From Rugalucina vietnamica (Eukaryota > Mollusca > Bivalvia > Lucinida > Lucinidae): a stretch of 64,000 nucleotides of DNA. How positions within the stretch are numbered: the stretch's first letter is position 1; every line of letters starts with the position of its first letter. The notes under the pieces were generated by a model. That model was not told the origin of the DNA, ran no database searches, and saw only the letters and a list, made by a program, of their open reading frames with translations. Position numbers and translations under genes: made by a program. The DNA lies in contig OZ024877.1 in the NCBI GenBank assembly GCA_964017185.1, forward strand, positions 61,034,711 through 61,098,710. The letters run 5' to 3'. Shown here piece by piece: positions 56,034 through 64,000 of the stretch.

Positions 56034-57318
56034 CCCTGGTAAGCCACTCTTATTGGGTTGGAGTGCGTCACGTTGAATAGTTCTCGATTTATATTAAGAA
56101 AGCTCTTTTTAGTTAACATTGCTTCAGTGGTGAAGAGCTGGTATGTTGTCACCACTGGAGAGAGTGTTCTTCGCGATATTTTCAGAGCTCGCGTTCAGAT
56201 TACTTGATTTCACTAAATTTATTCTTGCGGTAGTGAAGAGCTGGTATGTTGTCACTGCTGCAAGGATTCTTCCACTTTTTACTATTTTGCTAGTGTGGGA
56301 TTTCCAACAGTTTAATTCATGTTTATCATATATATATTTATTCTTTTTTCAGGCCAGAAAAATCTATCAGTTCTAAAAAGTAAGTTAGATACAATTGCAT
56401 GCAAAATGAGCATGGTTTAGTTTCAATATAGCTGAGTAGCTATTTTTGATTTCTTTATTATGTTTAGTTGCAATTCTTCCAGAGATTACCAATGTGAACA
56501 CGGTTCACAGAGTTAACCCTACCTTTAGAATAGTTTTCTCTGTTGTAACGGAAAAAAAATAGGATAGGTTTAGACGAGATTTTGATATTTTTCACAATAT
56601 TTAAATATAACCAAATTGTACTATTATACAATACAAGGGGAACAACTCTGGGAACTCTCATTATATTCATCTTCCATAGTTGTCATTCATACTTCCATAA
56701 AAAAATATAAAGAAAAAAAAATCATTCTATTCATGCTACATTTTGTAAAATTCATGCCACCTGACACGGCAGTAATCTCTGGAATTATTTTAGTTTATAT
56801 TTAGTTTCTTTTGAGTTTATTAGTCGAGCCTTCAGGACGTACTATGATCAAGTGAATGTCCTGCTACTGTGATATTAGAAACCCCTAGTGGCTGACTATA
56901 CACACAGGTAGTGTGATATATTGTATGTAGTATTTCATATTGTACACTTTATATATAGCACCATCCAGTCTCATCCAGGTGGCAAGAATTCCGTCCAAGT
57001 ATGTATATATCTTTTAAAGTTCAGATTTCAATTCAACACATATCTGTAAATTCATTGTCATTAACTGTGTATAGTATAAATAATTTGTATAGTATAAATA
57101 ATTTTATATCTTATTGATGTTAAAGAAAAAGAAATTAAGTCATCTTCATCACCTCATTGCTGCATTCTTCATACACTTTAAATCTAAAAATTAGTAACTA
57201 ATAAGATCAAATTTCAATTAATCACGAATTTATAAAGTTAGGATTAAGTCAAAATTCTAGAAAAGCTTTAAGGACAGAGCATGCATTGTGTTTTTGTAAA
57301 ACTGTGCCCAGGACTTTT
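56034..57318 (+). other. 3' spacer of the retrotransposon
   Basis: It has two direct repeats of GAAGAGCTGGTATGTTGTCAC (56134 and 56234), the first inside a hairpin (CAGTGGTGA..TCACCACTG). A 77-codon hydrophobic frame starts at 56143 but has no family resemblance. The remainder is AT-rich. Confidence 0.6.
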
Positions 57319-57333
57319 TAAGGAAGGGGGAGA
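57319..57333 (+). other. Polypurine tract
   Basis: AAGGAAGGGGGAGAG lies immediately before the 3' LTR (one T lies between) and primes plus-strand synthesis. Confidence 0.88.
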
Positions 57334-57334
57334 G

Positions 57335-57582
57335 TGTTACGCTCCCCGGTTACAGATTCCTGCACTCCGTCGCACCAAATTCCGGTTCATCGTTCCACCT
57401 CTATCGACCTTAACCTACGACCTCTGAACTCCCGTGAAGCACGGACGATATTCCCGCCACGAGTGACGTCACCAAAGCCACTGAGCCGTTTTTCCACTTT
57501 AGTTTGCCTTCCACCTTCAGCCGAAGCAGTTGAGTTTATCTCCTGATCAAAGCTGGACTACAGGTAAGCTCACGTCTCCGCA
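57335..57582 (+). repeat. 3' LTR (248 bp)
   Basis: Same sequence as 46457-46704 by eye. It is followed by ATATTAT, matching the seven bases before the 5' LTR. Confidence 0.95.
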
Positions 57583-59520
57583 ATATTATTTAATTATAAA
57601 GTTAGACTAAATACAGGGACTGAAACAATACAAAATCTTAAACTTTTAAAGGTTTAATTCAAAATCTTAAATCTTTGTATTGCTCCACACTGTGTGTCGT
57701 AGACTTTACCGTTGCATATTAAATATAATTAGTAGAACGCAGAGGGCCGAGTCTGGGTCATTTTACTGACTTAAGGATTTCCGATTTACTTCATTTGTCA
57801 CCAAATCATGCGCTTTGATTGACTAATCGAAAGAAAAAAAAGAGATATAAAATTTGCAGCGGCTTTTATTAAGAAATCCGCTGTATGAATCTAAAACGTG
57901 TTGTCATTCGCTCGTCCATGCTTCGTCACAATAATCCTACAGAATAATACTGCAGAACGTTCGTGCAGAGCATCTGCGTTTGCATAGACTGTATTGGCTT
58001 CGGAAAGTGATTTTATTATATTCATAACGCGCTGCAAACTTCGAGCTATATTTATTTCAGACACTTAAGATTTAACGTCTTAATTTGGGCTTAATCTTTT
58101 AAAGATTTTCAGCTTTACGTATATTGTTACACAACATGAAGTCAGGTTAAATGGGTATTTGTGTGTCTAATAAATTAATCCAGTTTCCTAAGCATGGGGT
58201 ACTTTACTCGTACTAGCAGTTCTACAGGTATTGGCCAATAAATTGTATAAAACATATAGGGAAAAAATATTTAACACTTGGTAACTTTCTTACTTCTTAT
58301 GATATTTTTATATCACGAACGGCGTTAGAAAGTATAATCCTTTGTCTTTACCACAGTTTTTAAATTTTTGACGTAGCGCTATTATAAAATGGTCTGTTTG
58401 GGGACGGCCGTCTTGTTGTACGCAATTTAATTAAATATATAGCAAAATTTCCGTAAAACGCGGTTAAATACGCCTAGGTACATGACTTCAGCAACAATTT
58501 TAAGCTATAATTTTACATAAATGTTAGGCGTCACAAACGGTCCAATGTAGTAGAAATATTATACTTTAATCTGGTGTATTTTTTATTTTTGGAGCTCAAC
58601 GATAATTTGGTCTGTTTGAGCATTGACCAAAAAAATAATAAATATTATTTTCTGTCTGGAATTTCCGTGAGTATCCGTAAAATGCACCGATAAGACCCGA
58701 CTAAATTTCCAGGTATTAATGCCGTGGGCGAAGATTATTGCTCTAATATGAAAATGAAATGTATTTGATGACTGATAGTGTAATAAAGAATTTCATATGG
58801 ATAATTAATAGGCTTAAGTTAGAGAGTGATATTTTGCGGAAATAAAACATTAAACTTTACCATATTTTTTCTCCTTTTTCGGCAGTAGATGCCGAATTGA
58901 AAACACAGATGTCAACTCGCTCATGATTGCATAATGTCAATTAGTAATGACACTGTGTTAAATTCGCAATCACGTTCTACTCATTTAATTTATCATTTTA
59001 TTTTTATGAGAATCTTTTTTATAATTATTTCATGAGTTATTTGTATTTTTTTTTTTTTGATGCTGTAATCCGCAACAGGACGAGTGCTCGATATCTGTCA
59101 TTCAAAGTCAATCCAAACAAAATAGCATCTTTTATAACCTTTAATTAAAGAACAAAAACATCAAACATAAACGTTTAAAGCGATCATCGCATGAACAGTT
59201 GAATTCCGACAACAATTAAAGAAATCAAATTACATGTAATCCATTTAAGTTACGTATTTCGCACATACTCGAGATATAATTGAGCAAACCGAACGAGTAT
59301 AATTACTCATTTACCGAAAGCGGTGCATGGTGATGACACTGTGCCATAACACATTATGCATGCTTTATTTAACCAAGGTGAAGAATTCAAAGATATTTAA
59401 AATCTATTTTTTAATATTTTGACACGAAACAAAAACATTTAATCATTATACATGTATCGTAGTAGAGAAGACTCCTACATTTATCAACCTAAATATGTGT
59501 TATTACGGATTCGTGAAATG
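57583..59520. other. Unannotated AT-rich flank
   Basis: About 1.9 kb in which I see no gene, tRNA or recognisable repeat. Confidence 0.35.
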
Positions 59521-59523
59521 CGC

Positions 59524-59567
59524 ATTCATTCATTCATTCATTTCTTTCTTTCTTTCTTTCTTTCTTT
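59524..59567 (+). repeat. (ATTC)n-(TTTC)n microsatellite
   Basis: Four ATTC units followed by about six TTTC units. Confidence 0.9.
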
Positions 59568-59641
59568 GTTATATGCGATATATGAAATCCTTGACGACAA
59601 AGAAATAATTTGAGATAATTCTCAATGAAAATGGCAAGTTT

Positions 59642-59765
59642 CCGCGTCTTTGTTTTCGCTTAAATACGAAATTTTAAACTTCTAGCCTGCTTCTGTGACT
59701 GTACAGGCCGGTTTGTGCCTGACCTGGTCGGAAACCAAACTTGTTTTCTCATGCGAAGGCCCATT
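59642..59765. mobile_element. Family B MITE, right-half fragment
   Basis: CGTCTTTGTTTTCGCTTAAATAC through GACCTGGTCGGAAACCAAAC to TTTTCTCATGCGAAGGCCCA. The left half and palindrome are missing. Confidence 0.75.
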
Positions 59766-60443
59766 TGGTATTTTATTCTTGTACATGCGATTGTTTCTTG
59801 ACCTGCCATAGAAAATAAACCGTTTGTATTTATTGAGGCATGTCAGGTTTACACCGCATGGTGCTTTTAAATTAACAAAACAAAAATGTAGTTTAATTAA
59901 ACATGAAATTTCGTTTTAAGAATCTAGATCTCTATATGCAGACTTGGCTAAGAGTAGCCTCCTGATAGCAGAATCAGTTTTGTCTGTCAAAACAGCTTTC
60001 CTATGACGCTGCCAAATTATCATGTGAGAATGTTTTTATAAGAAGCGTGCCTTTAATACCTTGCGGCGACAGCCTAAATACGCTGGATGTCAGGTGTTAA
60101 CCCCTGATCTAGTCATCCATGATGATCGTTTTAACTACCTTATAATCAGCAAAGCGTGAAAACCTACTTTTGGTCGGCATTTCTGACCATGTCAGACAAA
60201 GACCAGATTGTTTATCATTAAAACTGTATCAAGGTTGAACTGCATACTTGGATAAGAAGAATAACCGGTGGAAAATGGTGTTCCAGCGCTGTGCAGGTCA
60301 TCACCGCCCGGTTATATCTTTCATGATATATAAACTGTGAATATCAAAGTTTTTGTTTTTTTACCCAGCGAAAATGTATAAATATTCTTAATTCATTTAT
60401 TTGGCGCGAATTACATTTAATTTCTATATAAAGAAAAACGTAT
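59766..60443. other. Unannotated spacer
   Basis: No supported feature is seen. Confidence 0.35.
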
Positions 60444-60811
60444 CATCAGGAAAACACGTCCGTGTAATATTTACCCCCTTATACCCCACTTTTATATACA
60501 TACCCAAAAAATCTCATCATCCAATATTGGCCTTAACAAACTAAGGGATTAGTGACAGTCGCATCTAGACAGGTAAAGTTATCTTCGTAAATTTCCGTGA
60601 TTTTCCGATAGTGTACCTGGCAGGTCGATCAAGGGCCCGAGGCTAGGAGATTAAAATTTTACCTGTAGATTTTTGATAGTTCAAACTACAACAAGCAAAT
60701 GAAGAAAAGAACGTGTATTTGTAGAGTTCAACTTAGCCGCGACACGAGAGACGTGTTTTGTAACTGTGACAACTGTACATTTGAGCATTGAATATTATAA
60801 AACATTTCCAT

Positions 60812-60982
60812 GTAAAATATACCCCCTTAAACCCCACGTTTATATGTGGGGTATGCAAGGGTACACATATTTTTCTCATTTTTCATCGTAAACATAGATT
60901 ATGGCGAGGCGGTCCTAACGTGTACCCGCTATTTATGTGATGAGCGAAAATACTAAGAAACAAACAAACTTTTTTTCCAATG

Positions 60983-61020
<38 letters not shown>

Positions 61021-61060
61021 TCATAAAAATCTCTACATTTATAGCATGGGCAAGTTTTCG
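60812..61060. repeat. Old family A fragment inside the 2.3-kb segment
   Basis: CCATGTAAAATATACCCCC, GGCGAGGCGGTCCTAACGTG and ATAGCATGGGCAAGTTTTCGCAA. It corresponds to 14635-14865 and contains a ~35-base poly-T run. Confidence 0.7.
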
Positions 61061-61492
61061 CAATTCTTTATATTTTTGAATTAAACGCCAAAACCTGCGC
61101 TAGAAAGTTGACAAACCAATTCTTCTTATTACAAAATGCAATTTCGCGTTGGTCTGTGTCTAGCTTGTGTGTTTTGATAAAAGTTGTGATATATTGCCAC
61201 AGGACGCGTGTCACACCTGTCTTATGAAAACACTGCGATTAAAACTTGTCGGGGATTAAAGCGGTGATATATGAAACCCTGCTATACTAAAATGACACAG
61301 AAGTTCTGCGCTACCGCAGACTGATCCATTCTATGTATTTCGCTGATATAGATATCAGTCGAATCATGCTTCGAAATTTAAGTTCTGTTTAATTTCACTC
61401 ATTTAGCTTATTTCTGTTCTTATGGACCGATTCTTGCCTGCTCAAAATGAAAATGATTAAATTACTCTGTCAATGTTATCGCATTTTATATA

Positions 61493-61499
61493 AATATTT

Positions 61500-61532
<33 letters not shown>

Positions 61533-61540
61533 TTTCATAT
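61493..61540 (+). repeat. (ATTT)n microsatellite
   Basis: About ten TATT/ATTT units; the same run is present in copy 1 near 15286-15335. Confidence 0.85.
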
Positions 61541-61661
61541 GCGAAACAAATGATGAACGATGCAAAGTAACTGCGTACCTGTACAGCCTGGTTTGTGTTC
61601 AACTTGTTGATCACGATAGCTTTCACGTTGCAAATAATTAAATTTATTAAAATGTTTATAT

Positions 61662-61664
<3 letters not shown>

Positions 61665-61721
<57 letters not shown>
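61665..61721 (+). repeat. (GA)28 microsatellite
   Basis: About 57 bases of GA, the counterpart of the 24-base tract at 15469. Confidence 0.92.
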
Positions 61722-61722
<1 letters not shown>

Positions 61723-62946
61723 ATTTCCCTTGTTTCTTTTCTTGCTGTCGACGAGTCTCAAGTTCGAGGCCATGTTTTGGTAACTTTAATTGACTAGACG
61801 ATTGGTCTGGAGATATCATGTCAGTTATGCTTTAAAAATGAGTTAATATTTGAGTAATACATTGAGAATAAGTAGATCGCACCTTCATGTTCCGCATTGA
61901 ATTCTGTTCCGTTTCATTTAATTTACTTTCATATAACAATTAATCCATATTTGGATTTTAATTGGTAATTATTTTTTATTGTGTGGTTATGTCTTGAATT
62001 GAACGGTGTTAATGGTTTAAATTAACTGCGTAACTTCATAATTTCTTTGTTTGACTTTTTGTACCTTTAAAACAGAAATTTATCAGTGAACGAAGCAAAC
62101 TTTATAATCGCTCCACTCGATTAATCTTGTTTCCGCGATTTATTCTGTAACTATATAAATAGCGCTGTCGTAGCTAAAACAAACTGGCTTTGAAATTTAT
62201 CATAAACAATATCAAGTAAACTATCAAATACTTCCTAATATCGCATAAATTGTTGACCGCTATAGCAACGGATGACAGGGGGTGTCATAAAATCAAAATA
62301 CCTAATACCTTACCTGTTAAGAGATTAAGATTTCCGCTGAACTACGTGACGGTACGGAAAAATCCGAAAACGCACGAGCGGAAACTGAAATTATTACCTG
62401 CTAATGGAATTATCCAAACAGACTAATTTAATATTAAAATACAAAATTAAAATTTGCACCAATAAAAAGAAGATGCATTGTACAAATAGAAGCTGTTCGC
62501 ACACTAATTGTAGTATGATGCATTTTGATGCAAATAAGCGTGAAAGCGACAGAAATGATGTAGAAATTTCCTTATTTACTATATATTTATTACATTTTGA
62601 TAGTACCTGTAGTATTTCAACAAACAGACTATTTTTTACATAAGATAGAAAATTTATTTTAACTTCATCTTAAAGGGGTATAAATGGGCTTTACATAACC
62701 GTTCGCACAGGTATGATAGGATTAATAGCAAAAAAGATATTAAGGATTAAGTAAGCATTCCCGTTAACGCTCCATATAAAATTTTGCGCGCATCCGATAA
62801 CTGCCGGTGATGAGAATTCTGCTACATGGCAAAACTGGGGTTTGCAGGGGTATACCTATTTTTCTTATTTTTGCTCCAAAACATAGATTGTGGGTACTCG
62901 TTAGAACCGCCTCGCCGAGGCGGTTCTAACGTGTACCCACAATCTA

Positions 62947-63961
62947 CGAGGTCTGTCCCGGGAAATCATAAAGATGCCTGATATTTCGTGAACGGTTCGT
63001 TGAAAATTAAAGATATGTTCATGCTTTTAAACTACATTTGTAATGAGCAATCTGTGAAAATATTAGTTCAATCGCTTACAAATTGCAAAAGTTATGGAGA
63101 TTTATATGATGGTGTATCGGCGTTTACGGAGCACGTTGAAAATCATTTTGCTACGTTTTTGTGGAGGGGTGGTTAAATGTTTTGTGTGCAGTCTCTTTAT
63201 TAGAGCCGTAATGGTGATGAATATTGTCATCTAAGCATTGATTAAGTCTTCTTAGTTAAAATTATAGTCAATAATTTGAGTTATAAATGATAAGTTGAAA
63301 AACAACATGATCAGTTTAATTTTATATGAGGGAACACTAATTTTATTTTAGACTGAAATAAAACAAAAAGATGTCGCTTGTTTAAAATGACAACAAGAAA
63401 CATGCAATTAGAATATTTAAAGAAAATATGTATACAGAATCATCACAGTATTATTAATAACACAATAGAAGGTTAATTTTATAAATTAATTTTGTTAAAT
63501 ATACTTAACTGGAAAGAAAAGCTTGGGGAAGGTCTAATTTTGCGCCGCCAAATTTACATTACGTCACTATTTTCCAATAAAATAATTGCAGTAGGTTTAA
63601 GAAAATTTCTATAAAATCAACACTGATGGTGGAAATTATTTCAAACTTTCAAAAACTTATCTTACATAATTATTCGTGCAACTGATAGCTAGAATTGCGT
63701 AATATCACCTTAACTCGCAATTACAGGAACTGTTGAATTTGATCTTGATGAATTTCAAAACAGTGTTGTTGACGTGCGCCGTATACACCTACCCCTCTTG
63801 GAATAAATGCATATAAATCTGTTGTGTAAGGGGTGAATTCATCCATATTTGTACGAAATGTTTGTTAGATGTATGCAAACAGATCATATAAATTTCATGA
63901 AATTCTGCAGACACATTACTGTTTAATCACAAATGTCTACGTATTTCTGGGACAGACCCCG
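62947..63961. mobile_element. 1,015-bp mariner/Tc1-type non-autonomous element
   Basis: The ends CGAGGTCTGTCCCGGGAAAT and CGGGGTCTGTCCCAGAAAT (inverted) are flanked by TA on both sides (62945-62946, 63962-63963). TA duplication and the CGAGGTCTGTCC start fit mariner-type elements. The only frame of note (62988-63176, from GTG) does not resemble a mariner transposase. It interrupts the right arm of a family A MITE. Confidence 0.85.
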
Positions 63962-64000
63962 TATGTTTTAAGCAAAATAAGAAAAATATTGAGATTTTTC

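Larger units (their letters stand above)
46457..57582 (+). mobile_element. Ty3/gypsy LTR retrotransposon carrying a TatD nuclease ORF
   Basis: An 11,126-bp element: LTR (46457-46704), PBS (46709), gag (47192-49365), pol (49329-53483), repeat spacer, TatD ORF (54633-56033), second spacer, polypurine tract (57319-57333) and LTR (57335-57582). The LTRs look identical base for base, so insertion is recent. The host duplication is ATTAT, or ATATTAT if the LTR ends at the canonical CA. The domain order protease-RT-RNase H-integrase places it in Ty3/gypsy (Metaviridae). The extra third ORF occupies the position of env in retrovirus-like relatives but encodes a nuclease. Two lesions (gag frameshift, pol stop) probably make this copy dependent on others. 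Confidence 0.95.
60499..62828 (+). mobile_element. 2.3-kb mobile segment, copy 2
   Basis: 2,330 bp from CATACCCAAAAAATCTC to TTCTGCTACATG, homologous to 13550-16839 but lacking its two internal insertions. It sits between TTTTATATA and GCAAAACTGG of a family A MITE with neither duplication nor loss of target bases. A 56-codon frame starting MHCTNRSCSHTNCS is open in both copies, but the differences are not of coding type. Confidence 0.8.
60444..64000. mobile_element. Family A MITE split by two insertions, running off the window
   Basis: The pieces are 60444-60498 (CATCAGGAAAACACGTCC..CCCCACTTTTATATA), 62829-62946 (GCAAAACTGGGG..GAACCGCCTCGCCGAGGCGG..CACAATCTA) and 63962-64000 (TATGTTTTAAGCAAAATAAG..). 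Joined, they follow the family consensus without loss, so both gaps are insertions. Confidence 0.85.

Noticed and set aside
56143-56376. 77-residue hydrophobic ORF as an env remnant
   Set aside because: No fusion-peptide, Cys pattern or signal sequence that I can recognise; kept only as a spacer note.

Overview
The window is animal nuclear DNA: AT-rich, repeat-dense and gene-poor, with one recognisable intron-containing host gene. That gene is a FAM167A/DIORA-type homologue, which is a metazoan family. The GCTCACCTGAGCC-type Helitron-like repeats, dense palindromic MITEs, (GA)n tracts, a Penelope-like reverse transcriptase and a Ty3/gypsy element together suggest a mollusc, most likely a bivalve. 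The species cannot be named from sequence alone.

Layout. 0-7 kb holds nested inverted-repeat elements: a 653-bp element with a 9-bp target duplication, and a 2.67-kb composite element with a 5-bp target duplication. 7.1-8.5 kb (minus strand) is the two-exon FAM167-like gene with a TGACG-rich upstream region. About 11.5-35.9 kb is an ancient tandem array of roughly 3-kb units, each carrying the same decayed Ty3/gypsy reverse-transcriptase relic. Later insertions decorate the units one by one: two palindromic MITE families (A and B here), a CGTACG-rich segment, Penelope-like 3' ends, two hairpin elements, a Helitron-like element with internal 165-bp repeats, and a 2.3-kb mobile segment. 36-41 kb holds further inverted-repeat elements and a 5'-truncated Penelope-like element with its 3' tail.

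46.46-57.58 kb is the centrepiece: an 11.1-kb Ty3/gypsy LTR retrotransposon with apparently identical 248-bp LTRs and a 5-7 bp target duplication. Its order is LTR, PBS, gag, pol (protease, RT, RNase H, integrase), a repeat-rich spacer, an intact third ORF, a second spacer, polypurine tract, LTR. Gag and pol are linked by a T TTA AAC slippery site followed by a predicted pseudoknot. The third ORF encodes a TatD-type metal-dependent nuclease with two N-terminal zinc-finger-like motifs. A strong splice acceptor lies just before its ATG, which suggests retrovirus-env-like expression from a spliced RNA. Gag has a probable frameshift and pol one in-frame stop, so this copy is probably not autonomous although it is young.

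60.4-64 kb is a stack of insertions: a family A MITE split by the second copy of the 2.3-kb segment, and again by a 1,015-bp element with TA duplication and mariner-like ends. Comparing copies reveals several empty sites, which is what defines many element boundaries in this annotation.
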